NCBI RefSeq assembly: GCF_040958095.1
Contig: NC_091193.1
Location: 34,673,430 to 34,737,429 of the forward strand
From: Procambarus clarkii
Taxonomy: Eukaryota; Arthropoda; Malacostraca; Decapoda; Cambaridae
Reading direction: 5' to 3'
Length of the DNA: 64,000 bases
Positions 20,845 through 31,223 of the stretch are shown piece after piece (position 1 is the first letter of the stretch; each line of letters begins with the position of its first letter). Made by a program: the position numbers and the translations under genes. Under the pieces are notes generated by a model. That model was given only the letters and a program-made list of their open reading frames with translations, had not been told where the DNA came from and ran no database searches.

Positions 20845-22446
20845 TGAAGAAGAAGCTGAAGAAAAATGCATCATGGTACTGCAGAGATATCGAGCAAAAT
20901 GCATTTGATGCTGTGAAAGATGCACTAGTAGAGAATGCGACTGCTGCATACTTTGATCCATCAATGGACACTGAGTTAACGGTGGATGCTAGTCCTGTTG
21001 GTTTAGGTGCTGTTTTAGCCCAACACAAACCTGGTCAACCAGATTCCAAAGTAGTAATTGCCTACGCCAGCCGTTCTCTCACAGATGTTGAGCAACGATA
21101 CAGTCAGACAGAGAAGGAAGCTCTTGCTCTTGTATGGGGCTGTGAACACTTCAATGTGTATCTGCTTGGTGCACCCTTCACCACGATAGTCACAGACCAC
21201 AAACAGTTGGAGACCATCTTCAATAATCCAAAGTCCAAACCACCAGCTCGCATTGAGAGATGGGCTCTTCGTCTGCAACCATACAACTTTACAGTGAAAT
21301 ACAAGCCGGGTGCAGGCAATCCCGCTGATTACATCAGTCGACATCCTGCCAACAGTTTCACCATCACCAAGCATCAGCAAGTTGCCGAAGAATATGTACA
21401 CTCTGTAACCTGTGATGCAGTCCCTAAGGCTCTCACTCTTGATGAAATCCGTACTGCAACCCTAGAGGACCCAACTCTGCAAGCAACAGTGGATGCATTG
21501 ACTAAGAAAAAGTTTCCACGCATCCCACCCTCAGGAGTTGACCAAGATGCGTTCAAAGGACTTAAACGCATCCAGACAGAATTAAGTGTTACGCAACAAC
21601 GCGACACTGTGCTGCGAGGTACTCGTATTGTCATTCCAGCTGTTCTCCAGCAACGTGCTCTGAAGCTTGCAAATCATGGACACCAAGGTCTTGTTAGGAC
21701 CAAACAGCTGCTACGAGAAAAGGTGTGGTTTCCTGGCATTGATCGTCAAGCAAAGGACATGCATGATGCCTGTGTCCCTTGCCAAGCTGCAGTGGATACT
21801 TCAAGATCAACACCTCTACAACCTTCACCACTACCTGCTGCACCATGGACGGAAGTATCGATGGACTTCTGCGGAACGCTACCAACTGGAGAGTACTTGA
21901 TGGTAGTCATTGATGATCACTCACGTTATCCAGAAGTAGAAATCATCACTTCCACATCTGCAAAGGCTGTCATCCCGAAACTCGACAAGACCTTTTCAAA
22001 TTTTGGCATTCCTGAAATTGTCAAGACGGACAATGTACCGCCATTCAATGGACAAGACTTCGTCAACTTTGCTGAGCATATCGGATTCAAACACCGCCGT
22101 GTGATGCCACTACATCCTCAAGCAAATGGAGAAGTTGAGAGATTCGTGCAACCTCTCATGAAAGCGGTACGCTGTGCTCATGCCGAAGGACGAACCTGGA
22201 AACAAGCTATGTATGCTTTTCTCAGGAACTACCGTGCAACACCACATGGAACACTGGGCAAGTCGCCTGGTGAACTTTTATTTGGACGTCCTATGAGAAT
22301 CGCACTACCCGTCATGCCAGCCGAGGTAACGGATAAACGTCTCGCTCAGAAGGATGCACTAGCCAAGGGCAAAATGAAAATTGCTCATGACCAACGTGCA
22401 AAGGAACAATTCATAAAGGTTGGAGATATTGTTCTCGTTATCATCA
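20845..22446 (+). mobile_element. Ty3/Gypsy pol fossil 1 (RNase H to integrase)
   Basis: This is a partial pol region of a Ty3/Gypsy LTR retrotransposon. The recognisable parts are RNase H, the zinc-binding N-terminal integrase region and the integrase core. No gag, protease or LTR is seen next to it, and the reverse transcriptase part found in the second copy (47758) is absent here. It is broken by truncation at both ends. The left end meets a minisatellite and the right end merges into a 20-bp minisatellite. The two copies in the window are nearly identical because they were duplicated with the surrounding macro-repeat. Confidence 0.88.
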
Positions 22447-23882
22447 CCCAGTACAGCCTCCCATCAACCAGTACAGCCTCCCATCAACTAGTACAGCCTC
22501 CCATCAACCTGTACAGCCTCCCATCAACCTGTACAGCCTCCCATCAACCTGTACAGCCTCCCATCAACCTGTACAGCCTCCCATCAACCTGTACAGCCTC
22601 CCATCAATCAGTACAGCCTCCCATCAACCTGTACAGCCTCCCATCAACCTGTACAGCCTCCCATCAACCTGTACAGCCTCCCATCAACCTGTACAGCCTC
22701 CCATCAACCAGTACAGCCTCCCATCAACCAGTACAGCCTCCCATCAACCAGTACAGCCTCCCATCAACCAGTACAACATCCCATCAACCAGTACAGCCTC
22801 CCATCAACCTGTACAGCCTCCCATCAACCAGTACAGCCTCCCATCAACCAGTACAGCCTCCCATCAACCAGTACAGCCTCCCATCAACCAGTACAGCCCG
22901 CCACCCAACCAGTACAGCCCGCCACCCAACCAGTACAGCCTCCCATCAACCTGTACAGCCTCCCATCAACCTGTACAGCCTCCCATCAACCTGTACATCC
23001 TCCCATCAACCAGTACAGCCTCCCATCAACCAGTACAGCCCGCCACCCAACCAGTACAGCCTCCCATCAACCTGTACAGCCTCCAATCAACCTGTACAGC
23101 CTCCCATCAACCAGTACAGCCTCCCATCAACCAGTACAGCCTCCCATCAACCAGTACAGCCTCCCATCAACCTGTACAGCCTCCCATCAACCAGTACAGC
23201 CTCCCATCAAGCAGTACAGCCTCATATCAACCAGTACAGCCTCCCATCAACCAGTGCAGCCTCCCATCAACCTGTACAGCCTCCCATCAACCAGTACAGC
23301 TTCCCATCAACCAGTACAGCCTCCCATCAACCAGTACAGTCTCCCATCAACCAGTACAGCCTCCCATCAAGCAGTACAGCCTCATATCAACCAGTACAGC
23401 CTCCCATCAACCAGTGCAGCCTCCCATCAACCTGTACAGCCTCCCATCAACCTGTACAGCCTCCCATCAACCAGTACAGCCTCCCATCAACCAGTACAGC
23501 CTCCCATCAACCAGTACAGCCTCCCATCAACCAGTACAGTCTCCCATCAACCAGTACAGTCTCCCATCAACCAGTACAGCCTCCCATCAACCAGTACAGC
23601 CCGCCACCCAACCAGTACAGCCCGCCACCCAACCAGTACAGCCCGCCACCCAACCAGTACAGCCTCCCATCAACCTGTACAGCCTCCAATCAACCTGTAC
23701 AGCCTCCCATCAACCAGTACAGCCTCCCATCAACCAGTACAGCCTCCCATCAACCTGTACAGCCTCCCATCAACCAGTACAGTCTCCCATCAACCAGTAC
23801 AGTCTCCCATCAACCAGTACAGTCTCCCATCAACCAGTACAGCCTCCCATCAACCAGTACAGCCTCCCATCAACCAGTACAG
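22447..23882. repeat. 20-bp minisatellite downstream of pol fossil 1
   Basis: About 72 units of CAGTACAGCCTCCCATCAAC are present, with CTGTACAG variants and interspersed 21-bp units reading CCCGCCACCCAAC. Three units make 60 bp, so every frame translates as a 20-residue period (STASHQPVQPP-like). The frame entering from the pol fossil stays open by this periodicity. Confidence 0.95.
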
Positions 23883-24513
23883 CCAATAGCAGCTGCCTCG
23901 TATGGGCCAATAGCAGCTGCCTCGTATGGGCCAATAGCAGCTGCCTCGTATGGGCCAACAGCAGCTGCCTCGTATGGGCCAACAGCAGCTGCCTCGTGTG
24001 GGCCAATAGCAGCTGCCTCGTGTGGGCCAATAGCAGCTGCTTCGTATGGGCCAATAGCAGCTGCCTCGTATAGGCCAATAGCAGCTGCCTCGTATGGGCC
24101 AATAGCAGCTGCCTCGTATGGGCCAATAGCAGCTGCCTCGTATGGGCCAATAGCAGCTTCCTCGTATGAGCCAATAGCAGCTGCCTCGTAGGGGCCAATA
24201 GCAGCTGCCTCGTATGGGCCAATAGCAGCTGCCTCGTATGGGCCAATAGCAGCTGCCTCGTATAGGGCCAATAGCAGCTGCCTCGTATGGGCCAATAGCA
24301 GCTACCTCGTATGGGCCAATAGCAGCTGCCTCGTATGGGCCAATAGCAGCTACCTCGTATGGGCCAATAGCAGCTGCCTCGTATGGGCTAATAGCAGCTG
24401 CCTCGTATGGGCCAATAGCAGCTGCCTCGTATGGGCCAATAGCAGCTGCCTCGTATGGGCCAATAGCAGCTGCCTCGTATGGGCCAATAGCAGCTGCCTC
24501 GTATGGGCCAATA
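23883..24513. repeat. 24-bp minisatellite derived from a CR1 3' UTR
   Basis: About 26 units are present, each with AGCAGCTGCCTCG and TATGGGCCAAT. The CR1 3' UTR (for example 3922-3955) contains the same AGCTGCCTCGTATGGGCCAAT core once, and old CR1 sequence in reverse follows the array, so the unit probably amplified from a LINE end. Each unit carries a CAGCTG E-box core and a GGCCAAT CCAAT-box core. Confidence 0.92.
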
Positions 24514-24812
24514 CCCTAACTCTTCGTCTTTCCAGTGAATGCAATTTAAGCTTTAATTCTAATTTGGGGAATTAACTTTGTCATCCTACGTTGGACACGT
24601 TCAAGTGAATTTATATCCATTCTATAATACGGCGACCAAAACTGAACTGCATAATCCTAACCAGAGCAAGATACAGCTTAAGAACCATACCAGGTGTCTT
24701 GTTACTAACGCTTCGATTAATAAATCCCAGTGTCCTATTCGCCTTATTACGAACATTCATGCATTGATCCTTTTGTTTTAAATTTTAATTTAAACACCCC
24801 ATACCCTAAACT
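24514..24812 (-). mobile_element. Old CR1 fragment, minus strand
   Basis: The fragment is the reverse of the late RT/thumb coding region (LERRRVRG to RNKANRTLGFI). It then jumps to the endonuclease-RT linker (ACCCCATACCC), which shows an internal deletion in the source copy. The same scrap follows the other 24-bp array at 51720. Confidence 0.8.
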
Positions 24813-25588
24813 TTTTAATCTATTTGGAAACTCATAAACATGTCCAACCCACGTTTGAAACAATCAAGAGACCCCGCCTCCACCGTTACGCGGTAATTGA
24901 TTCCACATATCAACAACCCTGTTACCGAACCAGTATTTACCTAAGTTGACCAAACCACACACTAGAAGAAGGGACGACGACGTTTCAGTCCATCCTGGAC
25001 CATTCTCAAATCGATCGACTTGAGAATGGTCCAGGACGGACCGAAACGTCGTCGTCCCTTCACCTTCTAGTGTGTGGTCTGGTCAACATACTTCAGCCAC
25101 GTTATTGTGACTCATCGCCTGCATTTACGCGTCTTTCCTAAATCTAAATTTATCCAATTTATACCTCATTGTTTCGTGTTCTGTCTTGTGTTGATACTTT
25201 TAATACTCCATTAATATCCCCCTTTGTTATGTACATTCATCCACTTGTAAACCTCTATCATGTCACCCCCTAACTCTTCGCCTTTCCAGTGAATGCAATT
25301 TAATCTTTGTTAATCAGTTCAGTTTTGGTCGCTGTACTATAGAATGGATAAAAATTCACTTAAACGTGTAAAGCGTAGGATGACAAAGTTAATTCCCCAA
25401 ACTAGAAATCTTCCATATGAAGAAAGATTAACAAAGCTTAAATTGCATTCACTGGAACGGCGAAGAATTAGGAGCCAATTATAGCGTAACGTGGTGGAGG
25501 TGGGGTCCCTCGATTGTTTTAAACGTGAGTTGGACATGTATATAAGTGGGATTGAGTGGTTATAAATAGGAGCTGCCTCCTATGGGCC
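24813..25588. repeat. C-block copy 2 with palindrome
   Basis: This is the uninterrupted version of the C-block. It contains an old CR1 3' scrap (minus), the palindrome at 24946-25086, more of the same scrap, then a plus-strand old CR1 3' end that ends CCAATAAGCC and flows into Z-block 2. It serves as the reference for recognising the two LINE-cluster insertions in copy 1. Confidence 0.85.
24946..25086. repeat. 141-bp palindrome with two hammerhead-like arms, copy 2
   Basis: This is the same palindrome as at 10519, with a cleaner left arm here (GGACCATTCTCAA matching TTGAGAATGGTCC apart from the centre). Confidence 0.7.
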
Positions 25589-25686
25589 AATAAGCCTTCT
25601 GTAGTTTCTTTAGTATTAATATCTTGTGTTAAGTAATCAAACAGCTCCTTCATCCATGACCCGCCTGTGTTGGGATCAAGCACTTC

Positions 25687-25747
25687 CACCTCACCTCTCT
25701 ACATATTGGTGAGGTGAGGGTACGTGGACCCCGACACATATATATAA
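25687..25747 (+). promoter_or_regulatory. Conserved hairpin and TATA box before zinc-finger copy 2
   Basis: The CACCTCACC/GGTGAGGTG hairpin (25687-25716) and TATATATAA (25739-25747) have the same spacing as in copy 1. The ATG follows about 175 bases downstream. Confidence 0.45.
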
Positions 25748-25922
25748 CTGAACATCAAGGAAATCATTCATTAACCAATCTGCACCATTCTCTGTTCTCT
25801 TGAAGATTATTCGGCCTTATAATTTACTTCTGGGAGAAAGTTGCATGTTCTAGTTACTGTTCGAACACTAGACACCACTCCACATTATAGATAAATATTT
25901 AGTCGTTGTTGTGAACACAATT

Positions 25923-27200
25923 ATGAGTACCTCTTATAAAGATTACGAAGACGTTATTGACATATTCACTCAACTTGACAATCTTTCGAAAGAGAGTGAT
26001 GTGTCTGTCACGACTCATCCTCTGCATGAGGAGACTGAGGAATAAGGCGCCAGAATGCTGCGGTACATTGGTGAAACGTCAGCAGTGTGTCCCAAGGAGT
26101 CTGGGCAAGAATTTACACTACTGAAGCCTGTGGAAGACACTGGTGAGAAGTTAGAAGACTCATCCTCTGTCACGACGTATCCTCTGCATGAGGAGACTGA
26201 GGAACAAGGCGCCAGTATGTTGAGGTACATTGGTGAGACGTCAGCAGTGTGTCCCAAGGAGTCTGGGCAAGAATTTACACTACTGAAGCCTGTGGAAGAC
26301 TCTGGTGAGAAGTTAGAAGTGAGTCCCAAGTATGGGGAAGGATATACAGAACTGAGGAGACGAAGGGCTGTACATAGTGGTGAGAAGTCAGAAGAGAGTC
26401 CCAAGTATGGGGAAGGATCTACAGTACTGAGGAGACGAAGGGCTGTACATAGTGGTGAGAAGTCAGAAGTGAGTCCCAAGTATGGGGAAGGATCTACAGT
26501 ACTGAGGAAAAGGAGGGCTGTACAAAGTGGTGAGAAGTCAGAAGAGAGTCCCAAGTATGGGGAAGGATCTACAGTACTGAGGAGACGAAAGGCTGTACAT
26601 AGTGGTGAGAAGTCAGAAGAGAGTCCCAAGTATGGGGAAGGATCTCCACTACCGAAGAAACGGAGGGCGGTACGTAGTGGTGTGAAGCCTACGTTATGTG
26701 ACCGGTATCCTGGTGAGAAGTCAGAAGTATTTCCCAAGTCTGGCCAAGAATTTCCACTACTTAAGACTGTGGAACAAGGCAGGCTGGGGCATACTGGTGA
26801 GAAGTTAGAAGCGTGTCCAGAGTCCGGGGAAAGATCTACACTACTGAAGAAGCAAATGGTGGCAGATAGGCCGTCATGTTACCAGTGTGGGAAAACCTTC
26901 AGCGACCGCAGTGGCTTAAACAAGCACATGCTCGTCCATACTGGCGTTAAATCTCACGTGTGTGAAGAGTGTGGGAAAAAGTTCCTTCGAAATGATTATT
27001 TGCAGCAGCACCTGATGGCCCACAGTGGTGATAAACACTTCCTGTGCAAGCACTGCGGGAAAAGATTCTGCCGACTTGGCAACTTGAATGATCACATGAT
27101 GGGACATAATGGTACGAGACCTCACATGTGTCATGTGTGTGATAAACTATTCAGCAGACCGGACTATCTGAAGGACCACATGGTGGTTCATATGATTTGA
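25923..27200 (+). pseudogene. C2H2 zinc-finger gene, copy 2, early stop
   Basis: The frame opens as MSTSYKDYEDVID but meets TAA at codon 41 (26043), where copy 3 has CAG. Downstream the same frame is open again from ATG 26055 to 27200 (381 residues), so re-initiation could give a shorter protein. It holds two 162-bp repeat units, five 25-residue SGEKSE-type repeats and four C2H2 fingers (CYQC, CEEC, CKHC, CHVC, each ending H-x3-H). Zinc ligands are complete in all four fingers. The fifth finger (CPHC...HIQLH) lies just after the stop in another frame, as in the other copies. Confidence 0.8.
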
Positions 27201-27629
27201 TGACAAACCTTACATGTGCCCACACTGTGGGGATAGATACACTCAGCTTGGAAATATGAACAAACACATTCAGCTGCATACAACTGTGCTCGGAGTGTGA
27301 GAATTTTAATATATTGTATAAATAGTGAGAGCCTAATCTCAAAATTAGGCTACAATGTTCCTGTTAATAAACTTTCAAATTTACTGCAATTTGCCTATTT
27401 TACTACAATTTGCCTATTAATATTCTTAAAATTTTCCTACAATGTACCTATTATTATTCAAATTTGGTACATATTATTAACTTATAATTATTTGTTAGAT
27501 TAAGGACCTGTCCGAAATGTTGTGTGTTAGTGATGTTAAAAACATCAATGTTATATACTCACAAACCCAATGCACCTTCTTGCACTAGTATATAAATAAA
27601 TGAAAAATAAAAAGGACATATGGTTTAAA

Positions 27630-27877
27630 TATATATCTATTTATTTACAAGAATATTTTATTTACAAGAATATTTTATTTACAATATTTACAAGAATATT
27701 TTATTTACAATATTTACAAGAATAAATATTGTGATTTTAATCCTGTAATGAAATCATATCCTAAACTAACTAATCAGTATAATGAACAAATCTACAATGG
27801 CCGTAATAAGGATTTGAACCTACACACAGGATGTTCCCAGAAGCGCCTTAGTCAACTGTACCACCACATGGTCAAAA
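27630..27877 (-). mobile_element. tRNA-derived SINE, minus strand (Z-block 2)
   Basis: It has the same A and B boxes as the copy at 19170. The AT-rich tail has about three tandem copies of a TTTATTTACAATATTTACAA-type unit, against one in Z-block 1. Confidence 0.75.
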
Positions 27878-27904
27878 GAATTAGTCACAATAATGTGGCT
27901 GAAG

Positions 27905-27985
27905 TAGTTCGTCACAATCGACTTGAGAATGGTCCAGGACGGACCGAAATGTCGTCGTCCCTTCACCTTCTAGTGATTTTATACT
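27905..27985 (+). repeat. Single hammerhead-like arm (Z-block 2)
   Basis: It is identical in layout to 19425-19500, with GGACCGAAATGTCGTCG replacing GAAACG of the palindromes. Confidence 0.6.
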
Positions 27986-28500
27986 TTTCAAACTAGATCA
28001 TCCATATTATTCCAGTATACATAAGAAAAATCACTATATTCCAACTTCTTCATTTGCATTGGAATAATTAATACATAATCTAGCTTAACCTAGCTAACAG
28101 CCAATATCTATATATCTAAGTGAACAAATTGTTTACTGTGGCCAATCATATCCATTTCCTAGTAAGCATTCATAACATACTAGTAACAGTTCTGTCAAAA
28201 ACCACAGTACTCAGTACAAACCACAGCACAGTACAATCTTATTTCACATATATATATATGTGAAAATATCTATCTTTAAAGATACTCTTTAAAAGTGTTT
28301 TTAACACAGTAAGAATATTTCATTACAATATTTCCTATATTAACTGTAGTAAACCCTACTGATTTGACCTACAGGTCAAATCATTTGGCATTTCTACAGG
28401 ATTTTATCAAACCCCTACTAGGGTAATATATCTTGTAATAATTTTGCAAAAAATAGTGCCATTTACTATTTTTAAATAGTTAATTACAAAATTTACCGAT

Positions 28501-28695
28501 ATGGTGCAATCGGATGAAAGCCAAATTTTTACACTTGACAATTCTTTATTCACTTGTCAAGTGAAAACTTGTAATGGCACAACTTTACACTTGACAAGTG
28601 ACAATACACTTGACTTTCAGCTCCTGCTATATCCAGATTCCAGGGAGGAAAGGAAGGATGATCTTTGGAATCATTACCTAATTAGACAGGAATAA
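28501..28695 (+). CDS. Small unassigned frame in B-block 1
   Basis: The 64-codon frame starts MVQSDESQIF and is preserved with four changes in B-block 2 (60417-60611). No domain is recognised. Its DNA contains repeated CACTTGACAA and a CACTTGTCAAGTG palindrome, so it may be noncoding. Block age alone could explain the preservation. Confidence 0.2.
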   Translation: MVQSDESQIFTLDNSLFTCQVKTCNGTTLHLTSDNTLDFQLLLYPDSREERKDDLWNHYLIRQE

Positions 28696-28776
28696 AATAT
28701 TCCTGACAATAATTCCTTCAATGTATCCTGTAATCAAAAAATATAATATCTTGGAAAAGTCAAAGAAAAAAGTTTA

Positions 28777-29019
28777 GTGTCAAGGACACTAAAGTGTCTA
28801 CATAATTACTTAACTCAACAGCTTGACAGATATCAAGAGTTAGCTAATCAGGTATCTCTTGATTTAATCATCTTGAATAACAGGGTCAATGCTGCAGTTG
28901 ATAAATTTGATAAAATCAATTGCCATGCAGAGATTTATCTAACAGAGATGGCTAATGCTGATTTAACCCGAAGGAAACTTCAGGATATCAGAGCTGAAAC
29001 AGCAATTATGAAAATATAA
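28777..29019 (+). other. Small open frame without ATG in B-block 1
   Basis: An 80-codon open stretch (LHNYLTQQLDRYQELANQV) begins at GTG and is also open in B-block 2 (60692-60934). It lies directly before decayed CR1 sequence and could be an older LINE ORF remnant. No function is assigned. Confidence 0.2.
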
Positions 29020-29089
29020 TTCAGGATCGTCTAGATCAATTAATCAGACTTGCAGTAGCACAGCCAAATGTGAGCACATCCACTCAGTT

Positions 29090-29680
29090 TGGTACCTTGG
29101 CAGATGTAGATGGTGTTCTCAAAAGATTGGCAGATGTAGATGGTGTTCTCAAAAGATTGGCAGATGTAGATGGTGTTCTCATAAGATTGGCAGATGTAGA
29201 TGGTGTTCTCAAAAGATTGGCAGATGTAGATGGTGTTCTCAAAAGATTGGCAGATGTAGATGGTGTTCTCAAAAGATTGGCAGATGTAGATGGTGTTCTC
29301 AAAAGATTGGCATATGTAGATGGTGTTCTCAAAAGATTGGCAGATGTAGATGGTGTTCTCAAAAGATTGGCAGATGTAGATGGTGTTCTCAAAAGATTGG
29401 CAGATATAGTTTAATGCTGACAAATAAAGTTTGAGTTACAATATATCACTTGCATGAAATAAATAGGACAGATTTATTTCTAGAAGCGTTAGCAATAAAA
29501 CTCCTTGTATTATTATTCAGCAATATCTTGTTTGATTATACAGTTCACTTTTGGTCGTAAAGTCACCAGATAGTGCTAACCCCACAAATAAAAAATCTTC
29601 CTTGTGAAGAGATTGAAAAAGCTTAATTTACATTCTCTTGGAAGGTGAAGAGTTAAGGGTTAAATTTAGATCAAGATATT
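29090..29680 (+). mobile_element. Decayed CR1 RT fragment
   Basis: After the minisatellite the DNA still aligns with CR1 ORF2 from NADKCKV through the RNRSVSNKTP and LDYAVQFWS segments to LERRRVRG, with many substitutions and gaps. This is the oldest LINE layer visible and it gave rise to the 30-bp minisatellite. Confidence 0.75.
29093..29405 (+). repeat. 30-bp minisatellite from a LINE RT segment
   Basis: There are 10-11 units of GCAGATGTAGATGGTG plus TTCTCAAAAGATTG, giving ADVDGVLKRL in frame. The unit resembles the CR1 RT segment LDRVLKWSKDWQM. B-block 2 has 7 units, so the array is length-variable. Confidence 0.92.
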
Positions 29681-29816
29681 ACTCTGGGTAAGGGACTATG
29701 AATGGTGAAGTTCATTACAAAATGTTTTCCACACACATTCCCACATATTATAACGTTCTGTACACACTTAACAATATTACATAATATGACTTTAAACATA
29801 TTATATAATATTTGTA

Positions 29817-29952
29817 AAGTCACTAATAATTGAGAGATAATAATCGTCACTAATAATTGAGAGATAATAATCGTCACTAATAATTGAGAGATAATAATCG
29901 TCACTAATAATTGAGAGATAATAATCGTCACTAATAATTGAGAGATAATAAT
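29817..29952 (+). repeat. 27-bp AT-rich minisatellite
   Basis: Five tandem units of GTCACTAATAATTGAGAG plus ATAATAATC are present. B-block 2 has four. Confidence 0.92.
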
Positions 29953-30003
29953 GATGAGCGGGTGATGAATGAGGAGGGGAAGATGTGTGCAGGGGACACT
30001 TAC

Positions 30004-30170
30004 CCGGCCACCACGATGAAAAGATCAAGTCTGTTCCAGGAGTCAGCCAAATAAGCCCCTTTCCCAGACCACCCCATCTTGATCATCTCCACGGCGAAGA
30101 AGGCAAAGATTGCGTCGTCGAACATCTGTGGAAGGTGTTCCACCATCACCACCAGCACTATTACAACCAC
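30004..30170 (-). pseudogene. T-type-like voltage-gated calcium channel exon, copy 1
   Basis: Read on the minus strand, an open frame encodes [17 protein letters not shown], then [21 protein letters not shown], and ends at a perfect splice donor (GG then GTAAGT; donor at 30002-30003). This matches the S2 to S3 region of domain I in Cav3 (T-type) channel alpha-1 subunits, whose pattern is FFAxEM...KM...YLxDTWNRLDFFIVxAG. The stretch between EM and GK is about four residues shorter than in vertebrate Cav3. Two acceptors are possible, AG before 30170 (167 bases) or CACAG before 30125 (122 bases); the second gives a better fit to the conserved part. No neighbouring exon is seen. It may be one exon of a host gene with huge introns or a captured orphan exon. 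Confidence 0.6.
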
Positions 30171-30214
30171 CTCTAATATACATTATATATTATTACATAT
30201 ATATTATATATTAA

Positions 30215-30440
30215 CATACTAAACAATCTGGAGGATGTTGATCCGGACATTTTCTTTAAAAGATCAGCTGTAACATGAACGAGGAACAACGGGTTCCAGC
30301 TCAACAAGCAACATTGTAGGACTGAGAACAGCAGATGCTTTTTCACCCATGGGGTTGTAAACCCGCGGAACCGCCTACCCGCTGAAACCGTAAACGCTAA
30401 AAATTTGGTGTTTTAAAATACAGCTAGAAAAGATAAGGGA
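30215..30440 (+). mobile_element. CR1/L2-like 3' scrap (second family)
   Basis: A decayed plus-strand match to the C-terminal LINE region reads roughly DPDIFFKRS then a tract resembling QHFFTxRVxNxWNxLP. It is diverged from copies A-D and is a different LINE subfamily. Confidence 0.5.
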
Positions 30441-30571
30441 AAATGGGGGGGGGAAACCTTTGACAAGCCGCCGGGTTCCTGTCCTCGTCGAGATCACTAG
30501 TATTAGTGGCCCTCAGGTAAGGTCTTATTTACTGACACTTATTATTATTTAAGATATTTCGTAAACCCATT

Positions 30572-30680
30572 TAAACAATGGGTATAAATTGGATTAGTTT
30601 AGATTTAGGAAAAACCTGGGTAAATACTGGTTCGGTAACAGGGTTGTTGATTTGTGGAACCAATTACGCACAACGTTTTA
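30572..30680 (+). mobile_element. CR1 ORF2 C-terminal scrap
   Basis: The sequence aligns with about 3744-3850 of copy A (NNGYKLDKFRFRKDLGKYWF, then NRVVDLWNQL) with modest divergence. It ends where CGTAACATT would follow. Confidence 0.7.
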
Positions 30681-31223
30681 GGCAAGATAAATACTTTTTT
30701 TTTATTTTCTACTTTTCTATGTCTAAGTGCTCATGCTCCTTGTTTCCTTACACCCATGGTTAAGGGTGTAAGGTCTTATGCCTTCTACTCTCTTCTCTCC
30801 GGAGAGGGACAAATTGGCCGGCTGCCTCCCAACATTTCTCGTTGAAGAAGTCCAATATTTCCAGTAGCGACCGCCGAATGAGTTTCTCCAGTGGCATCTG
30901 TGACAGCTCTCTCCTTTCTTTTTCCAACGATATGCCAAACTTTTACCTCTTGCCCGTTTTCTTAAAGAGTGCATGTCACCTTTCACAAGATGCTAACATG
31001 CCACTCCTTAGTGATGTCTCACCGAGTTACACTTTCAGGTGAAGTATGGCTCGTTCTTCTTTATCATAATGAAACATAGGTCCACTGACCTACTAAGGAA
31101 AACTAGTGTTTTTAATCTTTTTAAAAATGGTTTAATTAATTAATCCTGTAGGTAGCAGTTGCGGGAACAGGTCAATAAGGTCAAAGGTCCAGGAACACGT
31201 CCTTTGCCAAATGCGGAACACAG

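Larger units (their letters stand above)
25589..28253 (+). repeat. Z-block copy 2
   Basis: The content order is the same as Z-block 1. After the hammerhead-like arm it runs directly into the B-block through a short TATATATATG, without the 4.6-kb insertion seen in unit 3. Confidence 0.9.
28254..31223. repeat. B-block copy 1
   Basis: This 2.97-kb block recurs at 60180-63025 at roughly 99% identity by eye and in the same position between Z-block and minisatellite. Its first 250 bases are AT-rich, with no gene seen. It contains two small unassigned frames, a decayed CR1 with an internal minisatellite, a 27-bp minisatellite, a calcium-channel-like exon and two more CR1 3' scraps. For 30681-31223 I see no recognisable gene. 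Confidence 0.88.

Noticed and set aside
22447-24191. A long proline/serine-rich C-terminal domain of the integrase frame.
   Set aside because: The segment is the 20-bp and 24-bp minisatellites read in a frame without stops. The other copy shows the same effect with different unit numbers.
30723-30986. A minus-strand gene of about 87 codons in B-block 1, also open in B-block 2.
   Set aside because: No family is recognised, another frame there is open too, and preservation is explained by recent block duplication.
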